Shown: positions 35,565 through 44,622, counted from the first letter of the stretch. The stretch is 64,000 nucleotides of DNA from Oscillatoriales cyanobacterium (GCA_011390955.1 JAABRM010000029.1:1-64000), one strand, 5' to 3'. Numbers and translations are program-made. Notes: generated from the letters alone by a model not told the origin.

Positions 35565-35705
35565 CACCACAAAGACACAAAGAAACACAAAGGCATATTC
35601 TTTGTGTTTCTCTGTGTCTTCGTGGTTCAAAAATAACACCACAAAGACACAAAGGAACACAAAGGCGGCATATTCTCTGTGTTTCTCTGTGTCTCTGTGG
35701 TAAAA
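35565..35705. repeat. Two tandem CACAAAG foldbacks
   Basis: CCACAAAGACACAAAGAAAC is followed seven bases after its end by its near complement ending TCTTCGTGG, giving a hairpin of about 25 bp. A second diverged copy follows at about 35639-35701. The same CACAAAGACACAAAG sequence is one module of the repeat cassettes at 5-13 kb. Confidence 0.75.
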
Positions 35706-35809
35706 AATCATCACCACCGTAGGGACTTAGGCTTCCGTGTCCCTACAGAGACAGAGAGAATTATTTTCGTTTGATAAGTCAAGAACGCGATCGTATAGTT
35801 GGGGACTAA

Positions 35810-36341
35810 TCCGAAGCGTTGCAAGATTTGGGTGGCTGGCCGAATCGGGATTCTACGGATTGGTTTGCTGACTATGCCGGGGTGATGTTCGATCGCCTTT
35901 AAACCCTGGGGCGGTTTGCTCAAATTTGGCACCACGCCAATTTCCGCATCCGGTTGGGGCAAAACGGAGATGGGCTGGGGAATTAATCCCGCTGGGTTTA
36001 CCAAAATTCTGCGGAATTTTCAAGAAAATTATGGCAATCCGAAAATGTACATTACGGAAAACGGTTGTGCCATCAAAGATATTCCTAATGCGGACGGATA
36101 TCTGTGCGATCGCCAAAGAATTATGTTCATACAAGAACATTTAATCGCCGTCCATGATGCGATTCAAAGGGGCGCGAACGTGAATGGTTATTATGTCTGG
36201 ACATTAATGGATAACTTTGAATGGGCGCATGGTTTTTTCCCGCGCTTTGGACTGGTGCGAATTGACCCGCAAACGGGCAAACGCATTCCCAAAGAAAGTG
36301 CTTTTTGGTATCGAGAGGCGATCGCGAAAAATGGCGTTTAA
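35810..36341 (+). pseudogene. Beta-glucosidase (GH1) remnant with internal deletion and frameshift
   Basis: Two pieces of a family 1 glycoside hydrolase remain. The first (35810-35902) reads ALQDLGGWPNRDSTDWFADY, the block just before the acid/base region, and stops at TAA. The second, in another frame from 35916, runs from TEMGWGINPAGFTKI through MYITENGC (the nucleophile Glu motif TENG) to YVWTLMDNFEWAHGF and the C-terminus. About half the enzyme, including the acid/base Glu, is missing between them. Not functional. Confidence 0.85.
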
Positions 36342-36357
36342 TGGAGTATAATCGACC

Positions 36358-36426
36358 AGGGGCGAAGCATTCCGGGAATAAATTGAAGCTTTTAACCAGA
36401 AATATCTGCCGGAATGCTTCGCCCCT
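36358..36426. repeat. 18-bp perfect inverted repeat
   Basis: AGGGGCGAAGCATTCCGG (36358-36375) pairs exactly with 36409-36426 across a 33-nt loop. It lies between the GH1 remnant and the GTPase gene and looks like a dispersed REP-type element. Confidence 0.75.
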
Positions 36427-36576
36427 ACGGATATTTGTGGTTCAATAAGCTGAAAAATGCTATAAAATGCTATAAAAAGGGGGGGCTTTGCGCGAATTTT
36501 GCAAGAAGTATAATGCGATCGATAAAATGTGATAAATACAATATAATCTCAGCCGTATCGGTGGTGTTGATACATA

Positions 36577-37941
36577 ATGAACCAGCAACATGAACCTAAC
36601 TCCCAAACAGACAATTCTCAGCCGTCCCCGGCACCCATTTCCGACCCATCTAGGAATGATGACAAAGTAGAAGAGATTCCCGAATCGCCCCTAGGATGGA
36701 AAAACCGCCTAAGTGGGATTTGGCATAACTCCACTGACCGCATTAAACAACTTTTTCCCGTGGGCAAAGCCGCTGGTCAAAAACTGTTGCAATCAATTTT
36801 ACAATCATTAACGGTCAGTGAAGCGGAAATTGCCGAAATTCTGGAGAAAGTTCGGGCAGAATTACCGACTACGGAAGCGACGTTAATTGGCAAACCTCAA
36901 GCGGGAAAAAGTTCGATTGTCCGGGGACTAACCGGAGTTTCTGCGGAGATTGTCGGTCAAGGTTTTCGTCCCCACACCCAACATACTCAACGCTATGCTT
37001 ATCCTTCTAATGACCTGCCGTTGCTGATTTTTACCGATACGGTCGGACTCGGTGATGTGAGTCAAAATACAGAAGAGATTATTCAAGAATTAGTGGGAGA
37101 TTTGCAACAGCCTAGTCAGCGGGCAAAAATTTTAATTTTCACCGTAAAAATTAACGATTTTGCTACAGATACTCTAAAAAATATTGGAGATAGTTTGCGA
37201 AAGCTAGAGCCAAATATTCCTTGTTTATTGGTGGTGACTTGTCTGCATGAACTTTATCCAGTGTCGGTGGAAAATCATCCCACATATCCCCCGGAATATC
37301 CAGAAATTCAGCGAGCATTTGCTAGTTTGCAAGAGGCTTTTGGTAAGTTGTGCGATCGCGCCATTTTGATCGATTTTACCTTAGAAGAAGACGGTTATAC
37401 TCCGGTATTTTATGGCCTAGAAACTCTCCGGGATACCTTGGCGGAACTGCTGCCAAAAGCCGAAGCCCAAGCGATTTATCAACTATTAGATGAAAATGCC
37501 AGCAAACAGTTAGGCAATCTTTACCGAGATGTCGGTCGGCGCTATATTTTGGCCTTTGCGGTGATGGCGGCCACCCTAGCAGCAGTTCCCCTGCCTTTTG
37601 CCACCATGCCCGTATTGACCGCATTGCAAGTGTCAATGGTGGGTTTATTGGGCAAATTGTACGGCCAAACCTTGACCCCATCTCAAGCGGGAGGGGTGGT
37701 CAGCGCGATCGCGGGGGGATTTTTGGCCCAAGCAGTAGGACGAGAATTGGTGAAATTTGTCCCGGTACTTGGCAGCGCGATCGCGGCTTCCTGGGCTGCT
37801 GCTTATACCTGGGCATTAGGGGAAGGGGCTTGTGTCTATTTCGGTGATTTAATGGGGGGCAAAAAACCCGATCCCCAGAAAATTCAACTAGCCATGCAAG
37901 AAGCATTTAAAGCCGCCCAAGAACGGTTTAAAAAAAATTAA
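36577..37941 (+). CDS. Dynamin-like/Era-type small GTPase with DUF697-like membrane tail
   Basis: The 454-residue protein has a P-loop G105-KPQAGKSS and a switch motif D154-T-V-G, so it binds GTP. The G4 motif (N/T-K-x-D) is not clear; TCLHE takes its place. The C-terminal third (about 325-440) is hydrophobic with Gly/Ala-rich segments (AVMAATLAAVPLPFATMPVL, later VSAIAGGFLAQAVG) as in DUF697/YcjF-type GTPases that sit at membranes. The N-terminal 40 residues are disordered. Downstream is a strong bidirectional terminator. Function unknown. Confidence 0.8.
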   Translation: MNQQHEPNSQTDNSQPSPAPISDPSRNDDKVEEIPESPLGWKNRLSGIWHNSTDRIKQLFPVGKAAGQKLLQSILQSLTVSEAEIAEILEKVRAELPTTEATLIGKPQAGKSSIVRGLTGVSAEIVGQGFRPHTQHTQRYAYPSNDLPLLIFTDTVGLGDVSQNTEEIIQELVGDLQQPSQRAKILIFTVKINDFATDTLKNIGDSLRKLEPNIPCLLVVTCLHELYPVSVENHPTYPPEYPEIQRAFASLQEAFGKLCDRAILIDFTLEEDGYTPVFYGLETLRDTLAELLPKAEAQAIYQLLDENASKQLGNLYRDVGRRYILAFAVMAATLAAVPLPFATMPVLTALQVSMVGLLGKLYGQTLTPSQAGGVVSAIAGGFLAQAVGRELVKFVPVLGSAIAASWAAAYTWALGEGACVYFGDLMGGKKPDPQKIQLAMQEAFKAAQERFKKN

Positions 37942-37988
37942 CCGCCCACAAAATTAACCGCAATACTCAAAAAAATGTGCCAACCAAT

Positions 37989-38026
37989 AAAAACCGGGTT
38001 TTGACTAAGAAAACCCGGTTTTTGAA
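37989..38026. terminator. Bidirectional intrinsic terminator
   Basis: AAAAACCGGGTTTT (37989-38002) pairs with AAAACCCGGTTTTT (38010-38023). A/T tracts on both sides allow termination of the GTPase gene and of the convergent small gene. It belongs to the dispersed AAACCCGGTTT palindrome family. Confidence 0.75.
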
Positions 38027-38051
38027 GATTAAAGTTTAAAACTAATCAGAT

Positions 38052-38155
38052 TAAAGCGGTTATTGTCGTTCGGGAAGTACAGAGGTTTTCTGGATTCTAG
38101 CGGGCGGGGTTCGGGACAGGTTTTTTTGTACTTCATAACTATGACAATTGCTATA
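38052..38155. mobile_element. MITE-like element, copy 3
   Basis: It starts TAAAGCGGTTATTGTCGTTC, contains AGTACAGAGGTTTTCTGGAT and GGACAGGTTTTTTTGTACTT, and ends GACAATTGCTATA. It has the same orientation as copies 1 and 4, with a decayed central palindrome. Confidence 0.75.
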
Positions 38156-38173
38156 AGAATTGTTGCCCTGTCG

Positions 38174-38428
38174 TCAATAATACTTTACTTCAGTTTCTGG
38201 CTGAAGTTCAGGCATGGCAAAATTGGAGGAATCGTAAATAAACCGATGAATTTCTTCCTCTAGCCTGTTAACTAGATAGGCTTCGAGCGTATTGGTCTGT
38301 CGCAATGCAGCTAAATAGCCGTCTAAATACATTCGCATATCGTCATAACGATAGCCCCGATTCCATAATTCTACGAGGGCGTCAGAAAGTTTTTGGTAGT
38401 GACGGATAGTTGCGGTATCTTGTAGCAT
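38174..38428 (-). CDS. Conserved cyanobacterial small protein (DUF6761-like)
   Basis: This 84-residue helical protein reads MLQDTATIRHYQKLSDALVE at its start, then WNRGYRYDDMRMYLDGYLAA, and ends in LQPETEVKYY. Close relatives of this length occur throughout cyanobacteria without known function; the DUF number is from memory. The Arg-Tyr/Asp-rich centre is the most conserved-looking part. A single gene convergent with the GTPase gene, with a MITE between them. Confidence 0.75.
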   Translation of the reverse strand: MLQDTATIRHYQKLSDALVELWNRGYRYDDMRMYLDGYLAALRQTNTLEAYLVNRLEEEIHRFIYDSSNFAMPELQPETEVKYY

Positions 38429-39985
38429 GGTAGCCTCTTAAGATTGGGTAGATATCAAATTAGAAGTGGATTTTTATCACCGGGGGATCGGTAGGTTTAT
38501 TTCTGGTTGAACATCTTCAGAGGTTGTTCAAATTCAGTGATTTCCTCGAACCCAAATTTAACAGCTTGCAGGGTTTGGCGTAGCCTACCGTAGGTAATCG
38601 CCGATGGCATTGAGAATGCTAAAATAGATTAGCTAAGTGATAAATTGAATCAATTAACTTGACTCAAAAGACGAAAAAATTCTCAAAATTGTTCGCTGTC
38701 AAGCTCAAACATAGCCGTCGATCGCTCTAAGGATTTAAAACATTGGGCTTAGTCTCCTGTAGCCATCGCTTTGGGTGACATTTTCCACAAAACTCGTCTG
38801 AAAAAACGAGAACCTTAAAAGATATCAGCAGCAGCGATCCAGGTTATGAAAATGCTCTGGTCTGAACGATCGCATTTACAGCGAATATACACAGCGAATC
38901 TACAATGATCCGTACCCGAATTGTTGAACCCAGGAGAGTGGATCGTCATCAAGAGGCATCAATTGTAAGCTGTGGCAGAATTTAACCCGGAAATGGCACC
39001 GGGAAATGGCACCGGGAAATGGCACCGGGAAATGGCACCGGGAAATGGCACCGGGAAATGGGGTTTTCTGGGTATGTTAATCTGTTATACCCATTTTAGC
39101 CAGAATTCAGATGAGGCAATCATTAAAGATGGCTATCCCTTTAAAAATGAGCGAATTACCCTAGATATATGGTAATTTTTCCCGTAAATACCCCAATTTT
39201 ACACCAAATATAGAGATTGTGCATTAGTCTTAAGTAGGGGCGATTCGCTTTCTCGTCCCGTAAGGGATTTTCGTGGAGATGGCAGCAAATCGGCGGCGAT
39301 CGCGGGCAAGAATCCCCGAAAAATCGAGGCGTTTACCGGAGATTGCTCTCTGAATCAGATTGTTACTGATTCTCAAAATTTAAGCCGAAGATCGAGATGA
39401 ATCTTATGGGTGGTGTGGCAATTATTTAATAATAAATTAAGATTTAGAGTAACAAATGTGACAAAACCTTGACAAAAGCTCTGTTAACGTGAAAATCACT
39501 CTTTTGCCAAGCGGAAGTCTTGTGTGAGCAACCCTTATGGGAAATTTGCGCCTAGGGAAACATAAACAAAGAGGGTTTTACAGGCAATTTGTCAACCAGC
39601 AATGGCGATCGCTCCCATAACCGCGATAAATTGTCTGATATTCAGGGTTTGAAGCATCTGCTCTATCAGCCCAATTCAGAAAAGTTCGGTCAGCACTCTA
39701 AAAAACAGGCGCTTGTAATTGATCCTAGGCAGAACCTATTTTCATACAGTAAGGTAAACCCAAGGTTAGTTATGATGTTGCTCATCAAAAGGATCAAGCA
39801 TACTTGTCCTGTAATTTCTTGAGTTGCCATGAGCGCGAACCAAATCATCGGAGATGACTCAAACAAAGTATCCTTTGAATGAAACATCTCGCTGAACTAG
39901 CCAGTTCACAGAAGGCACATATCTTCTGTATAAATAAATTTGTCTAGGTAAACCAGTCGGTAATTCCGACAATCAGGAGGTAGTG
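38429..39985. other. 1.56-kb gap before the response regulator
   Basis: No supported gene. It holds a GCGTAGCCTACCGTAGGTAA palindrome at 38577, the 13-bp minisatellite at 38989, and AT-rich sequence with CTTGACAAAAGCTCTGTTAA at about 39468. The last 400 bp may be a long leader of the regulator gene. A 77-codon TTG frame at 39589 lacks a ribosome-binding site. Confidence 0.5.
38989..39061. repeat. 13-bp minisatellite
   Basis: Five full copies and one partial copy of GGAAATGGCACCG run head to tail. Thirteen is not a multiple of three, in contrast with the coding minisatellites in this window, so the region is probably non-coding. Confidence 0.9.
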
Positions 39986-40780
39986 GTGGGATCAATTTCT
40001 ATTTTGATTGTTGAGGGAAATCCTCATCTGCGATCGCTATTAGGTTGGCATTTGCAGCAAGTCGGTTACAGCGTCTATCAAGCCAATGATATCCGGCAGG
40101 GACGCGATTTATTTTCCAATCATCAGCCAACCCTGATCGTGCTTGATTCCGAACTGCCTGATGGGGATGGTTTGGAATTTTGTCAGTGGCTCTATCAGCA
40201 GCAACAAAGCATGATTTTAATTTTATCCGCTCGCAATAACGAAGCGGATATTGTCAACGGCTTAAAAGCAGGCGCTGATGATTATCTGAAAAAACCTTTT
40301 GGAATGCAAGAATTCCTGGCTCGAGTCGAAGCCTTGGTGCGACGACAAAAACGCATTGCCCCACCTATTTCGCTGGATTATGGGGATTTGCAAATTGACT
40401 TGGTGCATCGTCGGGTTCGCTATAAAGGGGATCTCATCGAACTCACTCCCCAGGAATTTAGCTTGCTTTATGTTTTAGCTCAAGCTGGGGGACTGCCCAT
40501 GAGTCGTCCAGAACTGCTACGGAGAGCTTGGCCTGAAGCCATTGATAATCCTCGCACGATTGATACTCATGTCTTGTCTTTGCGAAAGAAAATCGAACTC
40601 GACCCGAGGCAACCGAGCTTAATTCAGACAGTGCGAAATGTGGGCTATCGCTTGAATATGGAGATTCTCAGCGATCGCGTCATATCGAAAGTGGAATCCT
40701 TGCAGGTGAATTCCCACGGCCAACAAAAAATGTCCATGCGTCATTTTTCTGAGGTGGGCAGCCGGAATAACCCTCGATAA
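39986..40780 (+). CDS. OmpR-family response regulator with atypical acidic pocket
   Basis: The 264-residue protein has a receiver domain (1-118) and a winged-helix DNA-binding domain (130-228: DLIELTPQEFSLLYVLAQAG, then ETHV-like DTHVLSLRKKIE). The phosphorylatable Asp54 (IVLDSELPDGDG), Ser81 and Lys103 (KKP) are present, but the second acidic Mg ligand is replaced: the usual (E/D)D pair reads Glu10-Gly11. GTG at 39986 lies five bases after AGGAGG and is preferred to the GTG at 39983. No histidine kinase adjoins. It may work partly without phosphorylation, as proposed for NblR-type regulators; this is an inference. Confidence 0.88.
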   Translation: MGSISILIVEGNPHLRSLLGWHLQQVGYSVYQANDIRQGRDLFSNHQPTLIVLDSELPDGDGLEFCQWLYQQQQSMILILSARNNEADIVNGLKAGADDYLKKPFGMQEFLARVEALVRRQKRIAPPISLDYGDLQIDLVHRRVRYKGDLIELTPQEFSLLYVLAQAGGLPMSRPELLRRAWPEAIDNPRTIDTHVLSLRKKIELDPRQPSLIQTVRNVGYRLNMEILSDRVISKVESLQVNSHGQQKMSMRHFSEVGSRNNPR

Positions 40781-40901
40781 AAAAGCAAACCAAATATGAC
40801 GCACTGCTCTTAAGTGTGGGGTTCCACTTCAGCAACCCGGGGTTAATTTCGGGCTTAATACTGAGGTGGATATTTCTATGACTGGGAATCATTGGAATCA
40901 T

Positions 40902-41687
40902 TTAATTCCATTCATCCACCGTTTGAGTTTCGGCAATTTTCAGGCTTTGCCGTAATTGGTTCCAGTCCATTTCTCTTGCCGGCACATCTTGAATCAACGA
41001 TCCTTGTGCTAAATGCAAGACACGGGTGCAATATTGTGCAGCAAATTCTAACTGGTGATTCACCATGAAAATGGTACTTTGGCCCGTAGTGGTCAATTCT
41101 TTTAAAACTTCTAAAACATGAGCGGATCGACCCGCATCTAATGCAGAAGTCGGTTCATCTAATAACAAAATCTCCGGTTGAATCACCCAAGCCCTGCACA
41201 AGGCCACCAGTTGACGTTGACCCACCGATAGTTGGGGTTCTGTTCTTTCCAACCATCGATCGGGAATGCGCCACTTTTCTAAACATATAGCAAGTTTTTG
41301 CTTGATATCGGGAGCCGCCATGCCGCGTAATTTCAACGGATAGGCGATCGCCTCTTTGACGGACATCCCCAAAAGCTTCGACTCTTGAAGTACCAGAGTG
41401 ACTGAAGTCCGTAAATCCATCACGGGGATCTGGCGGTAATCCCGATTTTTCCAATAAATCGCTCCCGAAGTCGGTTCATTCAGCCGATTTAACAGCCGCA
41501 ATAAAGAAGTTTTGCCCGCTCCCGTAGCCCCCACAACAGCAATAAACTCACCCTCTTTATTCGAGGCATCATCTTTACACACCTCAAAAGAAATATCTTT
41601 CAGTAAATAGCTATTGCCGATTTTTGAGGTTAAGCTCACTTGCTCTAAGCGGAGTAAAGAAGAATTCGGAGAACTTGGCAAATTCAT
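40902..41687 (-). CDS. ABC transporter ATP-binding protein without adjacent permease
   Basis: This 261-residue ABC ATPase has Walker A GATGAGKTS, the Q-loop at LVLQESKLLGM, signature LSVGQRQ, Walker B ILLLDEPTSALD and the H-loop MVNHQL. The layout, with a short helical region and a PLKLRGM stretch, resembles YbbL/FetA-type and phosphate-type ATPases. No permease or binding protein gene is nearby, so the partner must be elsewhere. Substrate unknown. Confidence 0.9.
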   Translation of the reverse strand: MNLPSSPNSSLLRLEQVSLTSKIGNSYLLKDISFEVCKDDASNKEGEFIAVVGATGAGKTSLLRLLNRLNEPTSGAIYWKNRDYRQIPVMDLRTSVTLVLQESKLLGMSVKEAIAYPLKLRGMAAPDIKQKLAICLEKWRIPDRWLERTEPQLSVGQRQLVALCRAWVIQPEILLLDEPTSALDAGRSAHVLEVLKELTTTGQSTIFMVNHQLEFAAQYCTRVLHLAQGSLIQDVPAREMDWNQLRQSLKIAETQTVDEWN

Positions 41688-41843
41688 AATTTATTTGTTG
41701 TTGGTTCTTGGTTATTGGTTATTTGTTGTTGGTTCTTGGTTCTTGGTTATTTGTTGTTTGATTCGATTCAAGCATAACCAATAACTAATAACTAATAACA
41801 ACCATAGCTGAAATATTGGTTTAAATATTGGTTCATATATTAT
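41688..41843. repeat. Heptamer repeats after the ABC gene
   Basis: TTATTTG, TTGTTGG, TTCTTGG and TTATTGG heptamers (about 41696-41760) share the TTNTTNG pattern. Short CAATAACTAATAACTAATAA complements lie at about 41778-41800. Confidence 0.75.
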
Positions 41844-42395
41844 TTATGGGGTATTATGAGCGATCGCCGTGGAAATTGTCCAAACATCCATCAGCAATAA
41901 CAACAAAGTACAGCCCAACAAAATCAGATACATCCACGGTTGCGCCAAAGGACGAACATCCCTGGTGTCAATTCCGGTTTTATCTTCTACCAGCTTCACC
42001 AACTTAGCAAACCCAGCCACCCGCATGGGCAATAAATATCCTTTACCCGACTCACTCAAAAAATAGTAAACCAATCCGCCTTGACCCGTGGTGCGAGGTT
42101 TCAACTCTTTCACCTCGGCCCAAGGTAGGGACCACCCAGAGCGAAAAAAACGCGGCACCCATTGAGCATAAGTCACCTGAATTCCTTGGTCATCCAAAAT
42201 CACGCGCTCACTCAGCGCCCCATACAAAGCCACGGCACCCAATCCCAAGCCCACCCATAACATCCGAGGATCCACGGGCGCGGCGGTGACTTCCGCCAGA
42301 AAAGGCAACGGCACCGTTAAAGCGACATATAAAGATAAAAGCGTGATTCTAATTAAAGGAGAAAGGCGAAACACCGCCGGAAAATCACTGGTCAT
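41844..42395 (-). CDS. Conserved cyanobacterial membrane protein with PH-like segment
   Basis: The reading frame is open upstream to 42740, but that part is translated repeats (NNFPTNNFPTNNFPT) and is not credible. The ATG at 42395 (MTSDFPAVFRLSPLIRITLL) is preferred; 42416 (MNQEIPTMTSD) is the alternative. The 183-residue protein has membrane segments at about 12-32, 40-60 and near the C-terminus (MYLILLGCTLLLLLMDVW). Between them a cytosolic stretch like a bacterial PH domain (ERVILDDQGIQVTYAQWVPR, then LPWAEVKELKPR) is visible. Role unknown. It lies downstream of the DUF4079 gene on the same strand. Confidence 0.7.
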   Translation of the reverse strand: MTSDFPAVFRLSPLIRITLLSLYVALTVPLPFLAEVTAAPVDPRMLWVGLGLGAVALYGALSERVILDDQGIQVTYAQWVPRFFRSGWSLPWAEVKELKPRTTGQGGLVYYFLSESGKGYLLPMRVAGFAKLVKLVEDKTGIDTRDVRPLAQPWMYLILLGCTLLLLLMDVWTISTAIAHNTP

Positions 42396-42429
42396 GGTAG
42401 GAATTTCTTGGTTCATTTTCTTAGGATTC

Positions 42430-42690
42430 ACGGGATTAATTGGTTCTTTTGTTGGAAAGTTGTTTGTTGGAAAGTTGTTTGTTGGAAAGTTGGTTGTTGG
42501 TTGTTGGTTGTTGGAAAGTTGTTTGTTGGAAAGTTGTTTGTTGGAAAGTTGTTTGTTCCCGGTCATTTCATCGGTAGGGTGGGCAAAATTTGCCCACCCT
42601 ACAAATAACAAATAACCAACAACAAATAACAAATAACCAACAACAAATAACCAACAACAAACAACCAACAACCAACAACCAACAACCAAC
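42430..42690. repeat. Repeat-filled spacer with palindrome
   Basis: 15-bp units (GTTGGAAAGTTGTTT) alternate with TTGTTGG heptamers at 42446-42556. A perfect 14-bp-arm palindrome GTAGGGTGGGCAAA/TTTGCCCACCCTAC lies at 42574-42601, then CAAATAA/CCAACAA heptamers to 42690. The outer arms can fold back on each other across the start region of the downstream gene. Confidence 0.8.
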
Positions 42691-42691
42691 A

Positions 42692-43222
42692 TTAAGGTAA
42701 ATATTTCTGTACCACCGTCCAACCAGTCCAGGAAACCCAACTTAAACCGAAAAAGAGTAAAGCGTTAATACTGATATGTAGCGGTTTTGCCCAAGGACGT
42801 TCTGGGGAAATTTGGCTGGCAGCCCCCGCAGAACATAAGACCAAAGCCACTACCATTAAACCAGCCAGCAAATGTGGGGAATGTCCCAGGTTTCCATAGT
42901 GGCCCAAAGTGCCGACGATGCCTATGCCCAGCAGTAGTAAGACTAGGGCGACTAGGATCCAGCCGATCGCATAATGAAGCGATCGCACCACTCCGACGGC
43001 GATCGGGTTTTGCTGATATCCTGCGGTGGGGCTAAGTTTGGGGCTAAGTTTGGGGCTAAGTTTGGGGCTAAATGTTCCGATCCAAAACATAAATCCGCCA
43101 CTGGCAGCCAACAGAACATAAGCCAACACGGACAAACCCATTGACCAAGCGGCGATTTTCCACAACCAAAGAAAAGAAGGCAGATCCAATTTGCAAAACA
43201 AAGATAAACTTACACTCATCAT
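42692..43222 (-). CDS. DUF4079-like membrane protein
   Basis: This 176-residue protein has four predicted membrane segments (about 20-45, 78-104, 112-138, 148-170) and conserved His residues (RSLHYAIGW and GHSPHLLAG), a layout like cytochrome b561/DUF4079 proteins of cyanobacteria and plants. The periplasmic loop contains SPKLSPKLSPKLSP from a 12-bp in-frame repeat (GGGCTAAGTTTG). Haem binding is only suggested by the histidines. Confidence 0.78.
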   Translation of the reverse strand: MMSVSLSLFCKLDLPSFLWLWKIAAWSMGLSVLAYVLLAASGGFMFWIGTFSPKLSPKLSPKLSPTAGYQQNPIAVGVVRSLHYAIGWILVALVLLLLGIGIVGTLGHYGNLGHSPHLLAGLMVVALVLCSAGAASQISPERPWAKPLHISINALLFFGLSWVSWTGWTVVQKYLP

Positions 43223-43922
43223 ACCCTGCGGGAATCCTCCCCATCAAATTCCCCTCGCCAATTTTTAGACAAAATATTCGCCAAAACCCGACAAAAAAGG
43301 AGAGTCATTGGGGTTTGCCACCAACGACTCTCCTGAGTTTTCAACCTGATTTTTGATTTTTAGGCTGCACAAACAACAATCGTTGCCTTGAGCCACCTAT
43401 TTTTTTGATTTGTCCTGGTTTAAGGGATATTAAATGGGAGATATTTCTCCAAAATCCCATACGAATATCAACCTAAAATCCTCAGCATTTCGTCACTAGA
43501 TAACTAGATACAATTAAGCCTAAGACAAAAACATGGCTAGTGACTATTTTAGCTAGGAATCTTGATAAAAGGTCAAAAAAATGTCAGCATTACGCTTACA
43601 ACTATTCGGCATCAGCCTCGCAATTGACATCACATACACAGCCCTTAACACCGATAAAGCCTTTAACTAACAGCTTGCTATTGATTTCGCGAAATCACTG
43701 TCAGATTAAATCCTGCTTGATGTAGGCCGATCCGAGATAAATTCTGACACTTATGCTTGACCATTCAGGTCGATCGCTGAATTTTGGCGGAACTAAATTT
43801 TCTTTGATAATTTTCAAGCCTAAAAGCTTGATTCTGATGTACTCAGCAGATTTATCCGCTACAGCGTTCCATAGCAACAGCAGCACCGATCTCAAAACCC
43901 AAAAAAACGCTGCTGATTTTAA
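43223..43922. other. 700-bp gap with a minus-strand terminator
   Basis: No supported gene; short frames on both strands lack ribosome-binding sites and domain content. The clear signal is the hairpin at 43298-43334, oriented to end minus-strand transcription, which implies an RNA made from within this gap. Confidence 0.5.
43293..43334 (-). terminator. Strong intrinsic terminator with no gene upstream
   Basis: On the minus strand AGGAGAGTCGTTGG pairs with CCAATGACTCTCCT, with one mismatch, followed at once by a run of six T (A at 43293-43298). It lies upstream of the DUF4079 start, so it is either the end of a small RNA or an attenuator in that gene's leader. Confidence 0.65.
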
Positions 43923-44327
43923 TCAATCCACTAAGGTTAGAGCCGGTTCCATAAAGGATTCTGCGATCTCTTTTACCTTATTCGGTGTGGCAAAAGCCTT
44001 TGTATGATAAAGTGATTTGGCAACCGCCTCTAAGGTATTTTCTGAGTCAGGTTGCTGATGATCGTCATTGGGTCTGCCAATGATTAAGCGATCGCAGGGA
44101 ATCGTATCTGATAAAATCGCACTAGCCATCATCCCTGTATGGATTTCCAACAAAGCTTCTGGCAACGCTTCAAAAATCAGCCGCTGTCCAGGGAAGACCA
44201 CGCGCTCAAAATACCAATTAGAAATATTTGTCACGCGAGCAATCTGAATCTTGCTGGTGGCATTCACATAGCAGCAAAGAATGTGATTCGGGCGATCGGA
44301 TGGAACGGGATCTAGTATTTGAGACAT
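43923..44327 (-). CDS. DUF1830 family protein
   Basis: The 134-residue protein contains the DUF1830 domain: ILCCYVNATSKIQIARVTNI and WYFERVVFPGQRLIFEALPE, then ALLEIHTG. This family is nearly restricted to cyanobacteria and has no known function. The ATG at 44327 (MSQILDPVPSD) is preferred to the one at 44381, because the domain starts about 15 residues later and the extension looks like leader sequence. A polar C-terminal half extends beyond the domain. Confidence 0.82.
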   Translation of the reverse strand: MSQILDPVPSDRPNHILCCYVNATSKIQIARVTNISNWYFERVVFPGQRLIFEALPEALLEIHTGMMASAILSDTIPCDRLIIGRPNDDHQQPDSENTLEAVAKSLYHTKAFATPNKVKEIAESFMEPALTLVD

Positions 44328-44475
44328 ATCTGCACAGGAATCTTTATTGTAAAACCTCTTATCGTATAAAAGAAATAACATTCACCGATCCCGAATCGCT
44401 GTAAAGAGGAATACCAACTGCCAATAAATCGCCAAAATTTTTCTCAAAAATCTGAGAATCATTGATTCAAGGATT

Positions 44476-44622
44476 TTAGGCTTGAGAGATTCTGATAGAG
44501 ATCATTAGATTTTCTTGTGTTGGCACCGGACGGGGCAAGATACCGGCAAACTCTTGATTAGGGATAGTTTCAGCGATCGCGAGCCTCTGGGAATCTGGAT
44601 CGGCAAGGGCGACCAAAATCAT
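44476..44622 (-). CDS. Possible small protein, 48 residues
   Basis: A frame too short for usual cut-offs reads MILVALADPDSQRLAIAETI, then PNQEFAGILPRPVPTQENLM, ending QA. The phrase PNQEFAGILP and the Pro-rich continuation look like real protein rather than chance. There is no strong ribosome-binding site and the ATG could be preceded by SILDTS in the same frame, so it may be a remnant. It is divergent from the radical SAM gene 76 bp away. Confidence 0.3.
   Translation of the reverse strand: MILVALADPDSQRLAIAETIPNQEFAGILPRPVPTQENLMISIRISQA

Noticed and set aside
38972-39175. 67-codon frame over the 13-bp repeat
   Set aside because: Repeat unit shifts frame with each copy; no domain or ribosome-binding site.
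39589-39822. 77-codon frame before the response regulator
   Set aside because: TTG start without a ribosome-binding site, no recognisable protein features; might be leader sequence.
42396-42740. Long N-terminal extension of the PH-like membrane protein
   Set aside because: Encodes only repeat-derived residues and would overlap the DUF4079 gene; normal start is at 42395 or 42416.
43540-44007. Two short plus-strand frames and one minus-strand frame
   Set aside because: One overlaps DUF1830 antisense, the others lack start signals and protein-like composition.
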